Shown here piece by piece: positions 18,423-28,002 of a stretch of DNA of 64,000 nucleotides. The position numbers were made by a program, and so were the translations under genes. The stretch covers positions 186,001 through 250,000 of the forward strand of contig JACCEN010000001.1 of assembly GCA_013416435.1 (NCBI GenBank), read 5' to 3'. The notes beneath the pieces were generated by a model, which made no database searches, was not told the origin of the DNA, and worked only from the letters and a program-made list of their open reading frames with translations. Source of the stretch: Alcaligenaceae bacterium. Lineage in GTDB: Bacteria > Pseudomonadota > Gammaproteobacteria > Burkholderiales > Burkholderiaceae_B. Within the stretch, counting starts at the first letter, position 1. Every line of letters begins with the position of its first letter.

Positions 18423-19052
18423 TCAGGAAGGCATGCCTGCACCCCGACCCAGGGTAACCAGACGCTCGACATAGCGGGCGATCATGTCCACTTCCAGATT
18501 GACGAGCGCCCCCACCGCAAGATGCTTCAGCGTCGTGACCTGCACAGTGTGCGGGATGAGGTTGATGTGGATTTCGCAGCCCGCCACGCTGTCGTCCACA
18601 CGATTCACGGTCAGACTGACGCCGTTCACCGTGATGGAACCCTTGTATGCCAGGTAGCATGCCAGAGACTGCGGGACCTTGATCCGCAGATCCCAGGATT
18701 CGCCCACCTGCGCGAAATGGCTGACTTCGCCCAGGCCGTCCACATGGCCCGAGACCAGGTGGCCATCCAGCGAATCGCCCATGCGCAAGGCATGCTCCAG
18801 GTTCACATCGCCTTTCTCGTCCAGGCCCGCGGTGCGCTTCAGGCTCTCGCGCGAGACGTCGACACTGAAGGAGTCGGCAGCCAATTCAACGACCGTCATG
18901 CAGGCGCCCTGGATGGCGATCGAGTCCCCGAGCTTGGTCGTGTCGCGCAGGAAGCCGGCAACCCGCACGGTGATCCGCGCGCCGGCCTCCTCGCCGCCCA
19001 GCGCCTTGATGTCGGTGATCCGCCCGATTGCGGCAACAATTCCCGTAAACAT
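18423..19052 (-). CDS. ribE: Riboflavin synthase alpha subunit
   Basis: Catalyses dismutation of two 6,7-dimethyl-8-ribityllumazine molecules to riboflavin and the ribityl pyrimidine. The 209 residues form two lumazine-binding barrels, each beginning with the family motif: MFTGIVAAIGRI at residue 1 and HLVSGHVDGLGEV near 98. Each barrel has the repeated SLTVN/SFSVD core (VNGVSLTVNRVDDS near 140). It lies 9 bp after ribD on the same strand. No FMN riboswitch is seen upstream of the operon. Confidence 0.96.
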   Translation of the reverse strand: MFTGIVAAIGRITDIKALGGEEAGARITVRVAGFLRDTTKLGDSIAIQGACMTVVELAADSFSVDVSRESLKRTAGLDEKGDVNLEHALRMGDSLDGHLVSGHVDGLGEVSHFAQVGESWDLRIKVPQSLACYLAYKGSITVNGVSLTVNRVDDSVAGCEIHINLIPHTVQVTTLKHLAVGALVNLEVDMIARYVERLVTLGRGAGMPS

Positions 19053-19061
19053 AAATCTCCT

Positions 19062-20198
19062 TCAATTGCCCACTGCCTGCAGCAATGTATTCCAGTGTTG
19101 AACGTGGCGCGCCCGCAGGCGCAGGTCGGGCGCCACCGGGCGTGTCTCGGTGAACTCGAACGCCTGCGCCAGCGCAAGGTCGTCGAGCCTGGCCATGTCG
19201 ACCATGCCTATGCCTTCCCCGAGAAGCATGGGCGCCATATAGACCAGAAGCTCGTCCACGCAGCCCGCGCTCAGCAAGGCGCCGCTCAGCCGCGCACCCG
19301 CTTCGACATGGACTTCATTGATGTCGTGCTCTCCCAGCCATTGCATCACTGCATGCAGGTCCACGCGGCGCCCCGACGGAGGCAGCTGGATCACACGGAC
19401 GTTGCGGTCCGCCAGGCGGGCCGCTTTTTTGGGGTCGTGACGGCAGGTGAAGATCCAGGTTTCCGCACCATCGAAAATCCTGGCGGCTTCATCGACCTCG
19501 AAACGCGTGTCGACGATGGCCTTCACCGGCTGCCTCTCGGTTTCCACGTGCCGCACATTCATTTGGGGATTATCGGCCAGCACCGTCCCGGAGCCGGTCA
19601 GCACCACGCAGCTGCGTGCCCGCCAGTGATGCCCGTCCGCGCGCGCTGCGGTACCGGTGATCCACTTCGACTGGCCGCTGGGAAGCGCGATACGGCCATC
19701 GATGGACGAGGCAAGCTTCAGCCAGGCCCACGGCGTCTTGCGGGTCATGCGCGCGACGAAACCGGGATTGAGCGCAAGTGCCTCTTCCCGGCAAACAGAT
19801 GTGGCGACCGCGATGCCCGCCGCCCGAAGACGCGCGATGCCCTGGCCCCCGACCAGGGGATTGGGGTCGCGCATGGCAATGACCACGCGCGCCGGTGACG
19901 CGGCGATCAGCGCGTCGACGCACGGAGGCGTGCGCCCAAAATGGCTGCAAGGTTCCAAGGTGACGTAAATCGTGCAGTTGCGCAGATCGACGCCGCGCTC
20001 GGCGGCCTGGCGCAAGGCCATGACTTCGGCGTGCGGTCCGCCGGCCCGCTGCGTCGCGCCCGAGGCCAGCACCCGGCCATCACGGACGATCAGGCATGCC
20101 ACCCGCGGGTTGGGAGCAGTCAGATACATGACGCTTTCCGCTAGCTGGATCGCCTGGCGCATCCACCGCTCGTCGCTGGAATCCGTGGAAATATTCAC
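19062..20198 (-). CDS. ribD: Bifunctional riboflavin deaminase/reductase RibD
   Basis: Carries the second and third steps of riboflavin synthesis: deamination of 2,5-diamino-6-ribosylamino-pyrimidinone 5'-phosphate, then NADPH reduction of the side chain. The N-terminal deaminase (residues 10-130) has the zinc-binding His56-Ala-Glu58 (GPHAEVMAL) and [11 protein letters not shown] with Cys84 and Cys93. The C-terminal reductase domain begins near residue 150 ([20 protein letters not shown]). It is 378 residues and full length. The GTG start overlaps the nrdR stop by 4 bp (GTGA), indicating translational coupling. Confidence 0.96.
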   Translation of the reverse strand: MNISTDSSDERWMRQAIQLAESVMYLTAPNPRVACLIVRDGRVLASGATQRAGGPHAEVMALRQAAERGVDLRNCTIYVTLEPCSHFGRTPPCVDALIAASPARVVIAMRDPNPLVGGQGIARLRAAGIAVATSVCREEALALNPGFVARMTRKTPWAWLKLASSIDGRIALPSGQSKWITGTAARADGHHWRARSCVVLTGSGTVLADNPQMNVRHVETERQPVKAIVDTRFEVDEAARIFDGAETWIFTCRHDPKKAARLADRNVRVIQLPPSGRRVDLHAVMQWLGEHDINEVHVEAGARLSGALLSAGCVDELLVYMAPMLLGEGIGMVDMARLDDLALAQAFEFTETRPVAPDLRLRARHVQHWNTLLQAVGN

Positions 20199-20656
20199 GT
20201 TCTGGGAGCAATCTGAATTTCGTCGATTGCCTTGACGAATTCGTCGATGTTCTCGAAGCTCTTGTAGACGGAGGCAAAGCGCACGTAGGCCACTTGGTCC
20301 AGCTTGCGGAGCTCGTTCATGACGAGCTCGCCGACATATCCGGAATCCACCTCGCGCTTGCCGCTGACCAGCAGGCTTTCCTCGATGCGAGCGACCGCCG
20401 CATCGACCTCTTCGGTGCTGACCGGCCGCTTGCGCAATGCCAGCTTCAGGCTGGCGCGCAGTTTGGATGGATCGAATTCCACGCGTGTGCCGTTGCGCTT
20501 CACGACCGCCGGCATGACCAGTTCCGCCCTTTCGTAGGTGGTGAACCTGCGCTCACAGGTCGCGCAGCGCCGGCGACGCCTGATGGTGTCTCCTTCTTCG
20601 GAAACCCGGGAATCGATGACTTGCGTATCGGGATGGTTGCAGAACGGGCATTTCAT
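20195..20656 (-). CDS. nrdR: Transcriptional repressor NrdR
   Basis: Zinc-ribbon/ATP-cone repressor of ribonucleotide reductase genes that senses ATP/dATP. Cys3, Cys6, Cys31 and Cys34 form the zinc ribbon ([10 protein letters not shown], then [16 protein letters not shown]). The ATP-cone spans residues 49-139 ([29 protein letters not shown]). The usual length is about 150 residues; this is 153. It lies between glyA and ribD, the standard betaproteobacterial order. Its predicted operators are seen upstream of nrdA at 46304-46351. Confidence 0.97.
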   Translation of the reverse strand: MKCPFCNHPDTQVIDSRVSEEGDTIRRRRRCATCERRFTTYERAELVMPAVVKRNGTRVEFDPSKLRASLKLALRKRPVSTEEVDAAVARIEESLLVSGKREVDSGYVGELVMNELRKLDQVAYVRFASVYKSFENIDEFVKAIDEIQIAPRT

Positions 20657-20693
20657 GGTTGGCGGCCCCGGACCTGCCGGGGCGGATCCCGGA

Positions 20694-21938
20694 TTAGCGG
20701 TAGACCGGCAAGCGCGCGGTCAGCTCGTTGACACGAGCGCGCACCTCGGCGATCTTGGCCTCGTCGCGAGGATGATCGAGCACGTCGGCGATGAGGTGCC
20801 CGGTGAGCTCGGCCTCGGCTTCCTTGAAACCGCGGGTGGTCATGGCGGGCGTGCCCAGGCGGATACCGCTGGTCACGAACGGCTTTTCAGGGTCGTTGGG
20901 GATGGCGTTCTTGTTGACCGTGATGTGCGCCTGGCCAAGAACGGCCTCCGCTTCCTTGCCGGTGATGCCCTTGGCACGCAGATCGACCAGCATCACGTGG
21001 CTTTCGGTGCGGCCCGAAACGATGCGCAGGCCGCGCTCGACCAAGGTGCGTGCCAGGACGTCGGCGTTCTTGACGACTTGGGCGGCGTACTGCTTGAATT
21101 CGGGCGACAGGGCTTCCTTGAACGCCACGGCCTTGCCGGCGATGACATGCATGAGCGGACCGCCCTGGATGCCCGGGAATATGGCCGAATTGATGATTTT
21201 TTCGTGTTCGGCCTTCATCATGATGACGCCGCCGCGCGGGCCGCGCAGTGATTTATGCGTGGTCGAAGTGACGAAGTCGGCATGAGGCACGGGGTTGGGA
21301 TAGGCGCCGCCGGCAACCAGGCCTGCATAGTGTGCGATGTCGACCATGAACAAGGCGCCGTTGTCGCGAGCAATGCGTGCCATGCGTTCGAAATCGATGC
21401 GCAGCGAATAGGCCGAAGCGCCGCCGACGATGAGCTTGGGCTTGTGGGTTTTAGCCAGGGACTCGAGCTGGGAGTAGTCGAGCTCTTCGTTGGCGTCCAG
21501 GCCATAGGATACGAAGTTGTAGAGCTTGCCCGATGCGTTGACCGGCGAACCGTGCGTGAGGTGGCCGCCTTCGGCCAGGCTCATGCCAAGCACGGTGTCG
21601 CCCGGCTTGAGGACGGCCATGTAGACGGCCTGGTTGGCCTGCGAACCCGAATTGGCCTGCACGTTGGCCGCTTCCGCGCCGAAGATTTCCTTGAGGCGGT
21701 CGATTGCCAGCTGCTCGACGATATCGACGTATTCGCAGCCGCCGTAATAGCGCTTGCCCGGATAGCCTTCCGCGTACTTGTTCGTAAGCTGCGTGCCTTG
21801 CGCCTGCATGACCGCAGGACTGGTGTAGTTTTCGGACGCAATCAGCTCGATGTGCTGTTCCTGGCGAACATTCTCTTTCTGAATGGCTGCCCAGACTTCG
21901 GCATCGACTTGATCAAGGGTGCGGGAACGGTCAAACAT
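20694..21938 (-). CDS. glyA: Serine hydroxymethyltransferase
   Basis: PLP enzyme that interconverts serine and glycine with transfer of a one-carbon unit to tetrahydrofolate. The 414 residues start [16 protein letters not shown]. Motifs include [14 protein letters not shown] near residue 33, [15 protein letters not shown] near 55, and the PLP lysine in [17 protein letters not shown] near 228. The frame stays open ten codons further to a TTG, but AGGA eight bases before the ATG at 21938 and the family N-terminus decide the start. It is the first gene of glyA-nrdR-ribD-ribE. Confidence 0.97.
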   Translation of the reverse strand: MFDRSRTLDQVDAEVWAAIQKENVRQEQHIELIASENYTSPAVMQAQGTQLTNKYAEGYPGKRYYGGCEYVDIVEQLAIDRLKEIFGAEAANVQANSGSQANQAVYMAVLKPGDTVLGMSLAEGGHLTHGSPVNASGKLYNFVSYGLDANEELDYSQLESLAKTHKPKLIVGGASAYSLRIDFERMARIARDNGALFMVDIAHYAGLVAGGAYPNPVPHADFVTSTTHKSLRGPRGGVIMMKAEHEKIINSAIFPGIQGGPLMHVIAGKAVAFKEALSPEFKQYAAQVVKNADVLARTLVERGLRIVSGRTESHVMLVDLRAKGITGKEAEAVLGQAHITVNKNAIPNDPEKPFVTSGIRLGTPAMTTRGFKEAEAELTGHLIADVLDHPRDEAKIAEVRARVNELTARLPVYR

Positions 21939-22038
21939 TGGGTATCCTGGATAAGGTTGTTGCTGCAAGCAAAAGGCGAAAGCGCATTTTACCGCGAATG
22001 AGAGTGGTAGGCCCCTTGCAAAATCGCCGGGGTTGGCT

Positions 22039-22148
22039 GGGGTCAGACCCCGCGTTGAATGGCTGGGGTCAGACCCCGCATGGGGTCTGACCCCTCAAGC
22101 TCCCGGGCCCAAGCGGCTGGGGTCAGACCCCGTACGGGGTCTGACCCC
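22039..22148. repeat. Palindromic repeat cluster: two full copies and a half copy
   Basis: Half copy GGGGTCAGACCCC at 22039-22051, full copies at 22065-22094 (spacer GCAT) and 22119-22148 (spacer GTAC, a perfect 30-bp palindrome). The cluster fills the gap between glyA and the PEBP-family gene, upstream of glyA. Confidence 0.95.
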
Positions 22149-22156
22149 CTTGCCCC

Positions 22157-22786
22157 TTAGCCCGCCAGCCGAGGATTCAGCGTATACAGCCCGGTAATCG
22201 ATGCCTGGCCGAGTATATGGCCTTGCATCGCCTTCATGGCATCCGCGCCGGTGAAGCGTCCTTCGAAGGGCAGCTCGGCGATGTCGAGCGCATAGACGGT
22301 GAAGATATAGCGGTGCGGAATCGAATCGTTCCACGGGGGGCATGGGCCGTCATAGCCGAAGTAATCGCCGTTCATGTCGCGGTCGGCAGCGAACCACGCC
22401 GTGTAGTCGTTCACACCCTGGCGGGTGCCGTCGAGCGCCAGGGGCCCGGCCTTTCCCCTGGGCGTGATGCCGTCCGAATAAGAGCCTTCCGCGATTTCAG
22501 TGGTCGTGGCGGGCACATCGATCAGCACCCAATGATAGAAGTCCACGCGCGGGAGCGTATCGGGGATTTCGCGCCCTTCCTGGTTGACGTCGTCGGGCTT
22601 GCTGGGCACGTCCGGATCGTGGCAGATGACCACGAAAGACTGCGTGCCGGCCGGCGCGTCCGACCAGGACAACTGCGGATTGACGTTGCCAGCCAGCGCC
22701 ACATGATTCTGGCCATCGATCTTTCCAAAGGCATAGCGCTCGGGGATTTTTCCCTGATCGGTAAAAGACTCACTGGTAAGTTTCAT
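22157..22786 (-). CDS. YbhB/YbcL-family Raf kinase inhibitor-like (PEBP) protein
   Basis: Bacterial phosphatidylethanolamine-binding-protein family member of unknown physiological role. The 209 residues show the PEBP pocket: LSWSDAPAGTQSFVVICHDPDVP near residue 40 (the DPD motif), FYHWVLIDVPA near 82, and YDGPCPPWNDSIPHRYIFTVYALD near 145 (the GPCPP-x-H anion-binding loop). There is no signal peptide, so it should be cytoplasmic. It is followed closely by the repeat cluster and lies in the same direction as tyrS. Confidence 0.9.
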   Translation of the reverse strand: MKLTSESFTDQGKIPERYAFGKIDGQNHVALAGNVNPQLSWSDAPAGTQSFVVICHDPDVPSKPDDVNQEGREIPDTLPRVDFYHWVLIDVPATTTEIAEGSYSDGITPRGKAGPLALDGTRQGVNDYTAWFAADRDMNGDYFGYDGPCPPWNDSIPHRYIFTVYALDIAELPFEGRFTGADAMKAMQGHILGQASITGLYTLNPRLAG

Positions 22787-22819
22787 AAGGTACTCCTGGT
22801 CAAACGGCTGGCTTGTGTG

Positions 22820-24049
22820 TCAGCCTGTTAACGTGACGCGGGCAAATTTGCGCTTGCCCACCTGTATGACATAAGTGCCGGCTTCGAGCTGCAGGGATTT
22901 ATCTTCGATGCGGACACCGTCCACGCGCACGCCGCCCTGCTCGACGTTGCGCTGCGCTTCGGCCCCCGATGCGGCCAAGCCGGCTTCGCGCAAGATCTTG
23001 AGTATGCCCAAAGGCGCCGCGCCCGCGGTAACCTCGGGCATTTCGTCGGGAATGGCGCCGTCGCGAAACCTGGCCTCAAAGGCGGCGAGCGCATTCGAGG
23101 CGGCTTCCCGGGAATGGAAGCGCGCCACGATTTCCTGGGCCAGCGCCACTTTGGCTTCGCGCGGATTCAGGCCTTCTGCTATCTGCTTCTCAAGACTGGC
23201 GATGTCGTCCATTGAGCGGAATGACAGCAGTTCGTAGTACTTCCACATCAAGGTGTCGGAAATCGACATGATCTTGCCGAACATCGAGTCGGCGGCTTCC
23301 GTGATGCCGATGTAATTGCCCTTGGACTTGGACATTTTGTCGACACCGTCGGTGCCTTCGAGCAGGGGCATGGTCAGGATGCACTGGGGTTCCTGGCCGT
23401 ACTCCTTCTGGAGCTCGCGACCCACCAGGAGGTTGAACTTCTGGTCCGTGCCACCGAGTTCGAGGTCGGCCTTGAGCTCGACGGAATCGTATCCCTGCAT
23501 GAGCGGATACAGGAACTCGTGTACCGAAATGGGTATGCCGCCCTTGAAGCGGCGCGTGAAGTCTTCGCGTTCCATCATGCGCGCAACCGTATAACGGGAC
23601 GCCAGCTTGATCAGCCCACGTGCACCCAGCGCATCGCACCATTCGGAGTTGTAGCGAATTTCGGTCTTGGCGGGATCAAGCACCAGGCTGGCCTGCGCGT
23701 AGTATGTCTTGGCGTTTTCCTGGATCTGCTCGGCCGTAAGGGGCGGCCGCGTGGCATTGCGCCCGCTGGGATCGCCGATCATGGAGGTGAAGTCGCCGAT
23801 CAGGAAGATGACCGTATGCCCGAGGTCCTGGAGCTGGCGCATCTTGTTGAGCACGACGGTATGGCCCAGATGGATGTCGGGCGCCGTGGGATCCAGCCCC
23901 AACTTGATCCGCAATGGCTTGCCGGTGGCATAACTGCGCGCTAGCTTGCCGGCAAATTCTGATTCGACCAGCAGCTCGTCACAACCGCGCTTGACGATGC
24001 GTAGCGCTTCTTCTACCTGTGGGCTCATTGGGGATTCATTGAAGGACAT
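22820..24049 (-). CDS. tyrS: Tyrosyl-tRNA synthetase
   Basis: Charges tRNA-Tyr. The 409-residue class I synthetase has HLGH at residues 60-63 and KMSKS at 238-242. A C-terminal S4 RNA-binding domain covers about 345-409 ([19 protein letters not shown]). The HxGH-KMSKS combination and the [24 protein letters not shown] segment fit the TyrZ-like group common in proteobacteria. Upstream, the 202-bp gap to the M23 gene holds an inverted repeat (ACGCTA-GCA-TAGCGT, 24102-24116) and no gene. Confidence 0.96.
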   Translation of the reverse strand: MSFNESPMSPQVEEALRIVKRGCDELLVESEFAGKLARSYATGKPLRIKLGLDPTAPDIHLGHTVVLNKMRQLQDLGHTVIFLIGDFTSMIGDPSGRNATRPPLTAEQIQENAKTYYAQASLVLDPAKTEIRYNSEWCDALGARGLIKLASRYTVARMMEREDFTRRFKGGIPISVHEFLYPLMQGYDSVELKADLELGGTDQKFNLLVGRELQKEYGQEPQCILTMPLLEGTDGVDKMSKSKGNYIGITEAADSMFGKIMSISDTLMWKYYELLSFRSMDDIASLEKQIAEGLNPREAKVALAQEIVARFHSREAASNALAAFEARFRDGAIPDEMPEVTAGAAPLGILKILREAGLAASGAEAQRNVEQGGVRVDGVRIEDKSLQLEAGTYVIQVGKRKFARVTLTG

Positions 24050-24251
24050 ATAACGGTTTTATCAATTAATACAAAAAAATGCTCGAAAAATGGGACTCAA
24101 TACGCTAGCATAGCGTGCGAGCGCAATCCATGCATGGCCATGGGCAGATACTAGAACAGATGCAGTTCATCATATTATCAGAGCGCTACGCCCTCACGAA
24201 ACGGCACATCCATCCACTACAGTAGCGCCTTTACAGGTCTTGATTTTGTTT

Positions 24252-25619
24252 ATGTTCAAGAAAGGGAATATTGGCAATCCCTCCTACCGCGACATGGTCC
24301 GGGCAAACCGCCGACACCATGTCGTCCGCAACGGGCTGGTGTTGATCGCCCTTGGCCTTTTTGCCGGAGCCGCCGCGCTGGCGGTGGTTCAGCCACCCGA
24401 AGCCCCCGTCGTATACCAAGCCCGTCAAACGCTGGACCTGCCCGATCCGGCTCCCCAAGTCTCCAGTCTTTCTTCCGATCCGTTCATCAGCGAAACTCAG
24501 ATCCGCCGTGGCGACACGCTCGCGGCGCTGCTGCAGCGCCTCAGGGTCCAGGAATCGGGCCTGCAGCAGTTCCTGGTGCAGAACAAGGACGCCCGTTCCA
24601 TCTATAAGCTGTATCCCGGCCGCAGTGTGCAGGCGGCGCTGGATGACGACGGCAATCTGGTCTGGCTCCGCTACAACCATACGCCCGGAACCAGCAATAA
24701 CGGTACCTATGTTTCCCGCTGGCTCGAAGTCAAGCCCGACGGCAAGGGCGGCTTCACCGCCGACGAACGCAGCCAAGTGGCCGATGTGCATATCCGCATC
24801 GCCGAAAATCACATCGTCAGTTCCCTGTTCGGCGCCACGGACGAGGCCGACATCCCCGATGCCATCACGCTTCAAATGACGGACATCCTGGGCAGCAAGA
24901 TCGATTTCATACGCGACTTGCGCAGCGGGGACCACTTCCGCATCATCTACGAATCCTATTCTCACGAAGGACGCGACGTCGGCGCCGGCCGCATCCTGGC
25001 ATTGGAGTTCATCAATCGCGGCAAGGCTTACGAGGCCGTCTGGTTCTCCCCCGATGGCAAAAGCGGCAGCTACTACGACTTCGAAGGCAGCAGCCTGCAA
25101 GGGGCGTTTCTGCGCACGGCGCTGAAGTTCTCCCGCATCAGCTCCACGTTCGGCATGCGCAAGCACCCGGTGCATGGCACTTGGCGCGGGCACAAAGGCG
25201 TCGACTACGCCGCGCCCAGCGGCACTCCCATCCATGCCACAGCGGACGGCGTCGTCGATTTCCGCGGCTGGCAGAACGGCTATGGCAACACCATCGTCCT
25301 GAAGCACCATAATGGCATCAGTACGCTTTATGCGCATCAAAGCCGCTTCGAGAACGGGTTGAAGAAAGGCGATAGCGTCAGGCAAGGGCAACTCATCGGC
25401 TATGTCGGCTCCACCGGCTGGTCCACCGGCCCTCATTTGCACTACGAGTTCCGGGTCAACAACAAACCGGTGGATCCACTGTCCGTCGACCTGCCTGTCG
25501 CCCGCACACTCGACAAGTCCCATCGCGCGGCATTCCAGGAAACGGCCGCTCAGTATCGCGAACATATTCATTTGCTGACCGATCTCCAGGAAGGCAACGC
25601 TCAAGTCGCGAGCCGTTGA
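24252..25619 (+). CDS. M23-family peptidoglycan endopeptidase (MepM-like)
   Basis: Predicted periplasmic zinc endopeptidase that cuts peptidoglycan cross-links, as in MepM. An N-terminal anchor helix lies at residues 27-47 (NGLVLIALGLFAGAAALAVV). A LysM/opacity-associated-like domain covers about 80-130 (RRGDTLAALLQRL). The LytM domain runs from 300 to 410 with metal ligands His314 and Asp318 (HKGVDYAAP), plus His362, His395 and His397 (GPHLHYEF). The 455 residues match the family. The ATG at 24252 is used rather than an in-frame TTG at 24240. The end nearly touches anmK, another cell-wall turnover gene. Confidence 0.88.
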   Translation: MFKKGNIGNPSYRDMVRANRRHHVVRNGLVLIALGLFAGAAALAVVQPPEAPVVYQARQTLDLPDPAPQVSSLSSDPFISETQIRRGDTLAALLQRLRVQESGLQQFLVQNKDARSIYKLYPGRSVQAALDDDGNLVWLRYNHTPGTSNNGTYVSRWLEVKPDGKGGFTADERSQVADVHIRIAENHIVSSLFGATDEADIPDAITLQMTDILGSKIDFIRDLRSGDHFRIIYESYSHEGRDVGAGRILALEFINRGKAYEAVWFSPDGKSGSYYDFEGSSLQGAFLRTALKFSRISSTFGMRKHPVHGTWRGHKGVDYAAPSGTPIHATADGVVDFRGWQNGYGNTIVLKHHNGISTLYAHQSRFENGLKKGDSVRQGQLIGYVGSTGWSTGPHLHYEFRVNNKPVDPLSVDLPVARTLDKSHRAAFQETAAQYREHIHLLTDLQEGNAQVASR

Positions 25620-25642
25620 TTCTGCAAGGCACGGGGCCCGGC

Positions 25643-26791
25643 ATGCCGCAGAACCTGATCGTGGGCCTGATGTCGGGGACCAGCACGGACGGCGTCGATG
25701 CCGTCCTCGCCCGGTTCGACGATAGCGGCCGCCCCGCCATCGTCGATTCGATTTCCTTGCCCATGCCGCAGGCACTGCGCGAAGAGTTTCTGGCCTTGAA
25801 CTCCCCCGGCGCGGACGAACTCGCGCGCGCCGCGCTGGCGGCCAATGAACTCGCTCGCCTCTATGCACGCGCCACCCTGGAAATTCTGGAACGTACCAAC
25901 GTAGCCGCCGGCCAGGTCCGCGCGATCGGCGCCCATGGCCAGACAGTGCGGCACGACCCGGCGGCGGGCTATACCATCCAGTTGAACACCCCTGCGCTGC
26001 TGGCCGAACTTACAGGCATTCCAGTCATTGCCGACTTCCGGTCGCGCGACGTCGCCGCCGGAGGCCAGGGTGCACCGCTGGTGCCGGCCTTTCATCACGC
26101 GGTATTCGCCTGCGGACATCCGCGTGCCGTGCTGAACCTGGGCGGCATCGCCAACGTGACGCTGCTGGAACCCGGGAACGATATCCGCGGCTTCGATACG
26201 GGTCCGGCCAATGTCCTGCTGGACATGTGGATACAGTCCAGCACCGGCCAGCCCTACGACGACGCCGGAAACTGGGCGGCCACCGGCCGCTGCGATGCCC
26301 GGTTGCTGGACCACCTCCTGGATAGCGAACCCTGGTTCAGGCTCGCCCCGCCCAAGTCGACGGGCCGCGATCTGTTCAACTGGTCGTGGCTGAGCGGGCG
26401 CCTGAACACCTTCTACAACCAGGCATCGCGCCTGCGCGACAACGATGTGCAGGCCACCTTACAAAGACTGACCGCGCGCAGCATCGCGCGCGCCGTCATG
26501 GAGCATGCGCCAGGAATAAAAGAGGTTCTGGTGTGCGGCGGAGGCGCGCTGAACACAGGCCTGCTGAACGACCTGCGTCATGAATTGAAACTGCCCGTGA
26601 GCCCGACGTCGGAACACGGCGTACCCGCCCAGCTCGTCGAAGCGTTGGCTTTCGCGTGGTTGGCGTGGATGCATGAAGAAGGCCTGCCGGCCTGCCTGCC
26701 CGCCGTCACCGGTGCGCGCGCGGCCACGATCGCGGGATGCAGATACCCTGGTGGGGTCAGACCCCGTACGGGGTCTGACCCCTTGATCTAG
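25643..26791 (+). CDS. anmK: Anhydro-N-acetylmuramic acid kinase
   Basis: Phosphorylates 1,6-anhydro-MurNAc from peptidoglycan turnover to MurNAc-6-phosphate. GLMSGTSTDGVDAV at residues 8-21 is the phosphate-binding motif. GAHGQTVRHDP near 102, FRSRDVAAGGQGAPLVP near 133, LNLGGIANVT near 163 and CGGGALNTGLL near 302 are ASKHA-fold signatures. The ATG at 25643 gives 382 residues; a TTG at 25616 overlapping the previous stop would add nine. The last residues, about GVRPRTGSDPLI, are translated from a palindromic repeat and are probably not part of the original fold. It may be cotranscribed with the M23 gene. Confidence 0.93.
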   Translation: MPQNLIVGLMSGTSTDGVDAVLARFDDSGRPAIVDSISLPMPQALREEFLALNSPGADELARAALAANELARLYARATLEILERTNVAAGQVRAIGAHGQTVRHDPAAGYTIQLNTPALLAELTGIPVIADFRSRDVAAGGQGAPLVPAFHHAVFACGHPRAVLNLGGIANVTLLEPGNDIRGFDTGPANVLLDMWIQSSTGQPYDDAGNWAATGRCDARLLDHLLDSEPWFRLAPPKSTGRDLFNWSWLSGRLNTFYNQASRLRDNDVQATLQRLTARSIARAVMEHAPGIKEVLVCGGGALNTGLLNDLRHELKLPVSPTSEHGVPAQLVEALAFAWLAWMHEEGLPACLPAVTGARAATIAGCRYPGGVRPRTGSDPLI

Positions 26792-26865
26792 GCCAGGGTC
26801 AGACCCCGGATCTACACTTGGGGTATTGGCATATCGGGGTCAGACCCCATACGGGGTCTGACCCC
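26753..26865. repeat. Palindromic repeat cluster: two full copies and a part copy
   Basis: Full copies at 26753-26782 (spacer GTAC, perfect palindrome) and 26836-26865 (spacer ATAC), with a part copy near 26796-26809. The first lies inside the 3' end of anmK. The cluster fills the space between the convergent anmK and erpA genes. Confidence 0.95.
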
Positions 26866-26871
26866 ACCAAA

Positions 26872-27240
26872 TCACACCGCAAACGACGAACCGCAGCCGC
26901 AAGTGGTGTTGGCGTTGGGGTTGCGGATGACGAATTGCGCGCCTTCCAGGTCGTCTTTGTAGTCGATTTCAGCGCCGACCAGATACTGGAAGCTCATGGG
27001 GTCGACCAGCAACTGGACGCCCTCTTTGTCGATGGTGGTATCGTCGTCGTTCACGGTTTCGTCGAATGTGAAGCCATACTGGAAGCCCGAACAACCGCCT
27101 CCCTGCACGAAGACGCGCAGCTTGAGGTCCGGATTGCCTTCCTCGTCGAGCAGTTCCTTGACTTTGGCTGCGGCCGAGTCTGTGAAGATCAGCGGGGACG
27201 GGGGCGCCTGCAGATCGACGGTTTCACTAAGGGTATTCAT
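26872..27240 (-). CDS. erpA: Iron-sulfur cluster insertion protein ErpA
   Basis: A-type carrier that delivers [4Fe-4S] or [2Fe-2S] clusters to target proteins. The three cluster-binding cysteines are Cys50 ([13 protein letters not shown]), Cys114 and Cys116 (TTCGCGSSF). At 122 residues it matches ErpA; the [14 protein letters not shown] end is characteristic. It follows the DUF6776-like gene by 60 bp. Clients within this window could include UbiU/UbiV and the indolepyruvate oxidoreductase, which is inference. Confidence 0.94.
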   Translation of the reverse strand: MNTLSETVDLQAPPSPLIFTDSAAAKVKELLDEEGNPDLKLRVFVQGGGCSGFQYGFTFDETVNDDDTTIDKEGVQLLVDPMSFQYLVGAEIDYKDDLEGAQFVIRNPNANTTCGCGSSFAV

Positions 27241-27300
27241 CAGAGCACTCCATGGCAGCGATACAGGCTGCGCAAACTTAAACCTACTATAACATTGCCG

Positions 27301-28002
27301 TCAATGGGCGGCGGGCAGTACGACGGTGCGCGAAGCCCGGACTGCGGTGCCTTCCAGGACATTGAGCGTGACGGATGTGGGCTCAAAGTTATCGGGAAGA
27401 CTGAGGAGACCGGCCCCTCGCTGGAATTGGTCGAACGCCAGGGCAAAGCCTTCGGTGTCGGGCGCCACGGATTCGGGCCCGCCAGGCGACCTGGCGGCCT
27501 CAAGCGTAATTTTAACCTCTTTCCCATCACGCACGCCCTGGGCCACGAACTGCAATACCCCCTTGAACAAGGCCTCGCCCTGGGTGCTGCGCTGAAGCAG
27601 CACCCTATATAGCAAGTTGGGGCCGATCCGTTCAATTTCAAGCGCCCTGACGCTGATGGTCCCTTTAGGCCCGGGCGGCAGGAGCTGATCGAAAAAAGCA
27701 AGCTGGTCGCGCATGCGTCCCGCTTCCGCCTGCGCGGTACGCAGTGAAGCCTCCAGGCCTTTGCGCGTACTTTCTTCGACGACCAGTTGTCCGCTGAGCG
27801 CGTCGTTCTGGGCCCTGAGCGCAATGAGCTCGGCCCGCGCCTGCAACAAGGACTGCTGCTCGGAGAACTGTTGATCGTCGGCCTGCGACCCGAGCCAATA
27901 AGCAGCGCCCAGGCCGCCCAGCATCGCCCCGAGCAAAACCCCAAGGAAAAAGCCGAACAGCCGGACTTTTCGTGTCCTGCCGTCAGGGGAGGATGGCGAC
28001 AT
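27301..28002 (-). CDS. Membrane-anchored coiled-coil protein, DUF6776-like
   Basis: The 233-residue protein has an N-terminal membrane helix (residues 13-36, [24 protein letters not shown]) and then a coiled coil of about 60 residues rich in Leu, Ala, Arg and Glu ([24 protein letters not shown] to LAFFDQLLP). A C-terminal beta-rich domain follows, with repeats like [24 protein letters not shown]. This layout matches a betaproteobacterial family of unknown function; the DUF number is from memory. The start overlaps the argC 3' end by 20 bp, so it is probably translated after argC. Confidence 0.75.
   Translation of the reverse strand: MSPSSPDGRTRKVRLFGFFLGVLLGAMLGGLGAAYWLGSQADDQQFSEQQSLLQARAELIALRAQNDALSGQLVVEESTRKGLEASLRTAQAEAGRMRDQLAFFDQLLPPGPKGTISVRALEIERIGPNLLYRVLLQRSTQGEALFKGVLQFVAQGVRDGKEVKITLEAARSPGGPESVAPDTEGFALAFDQFQRGAGLLSLPDNFEPTSVTLNVLEGTAVRASRTVVLPAAH

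Noticed and set aside
20199-22038. FMN riboswitch for the riboflavin genes
   Set aside because: No RFN-element pattern is seen before ribD or before glyA; ribD overlaps nrdR directly.
22065-22148. Repeat copies as intrinsic terminators
   Set aside because: They form strong hairpins but no T-run follows on either strand; real terminators in the window have T-runs.
24231-25868. Long - strand open frame opposite the M23 peptidase and anmK
   Set aside because: No motif or start signal; the + strand genes have full catalytic motifs.
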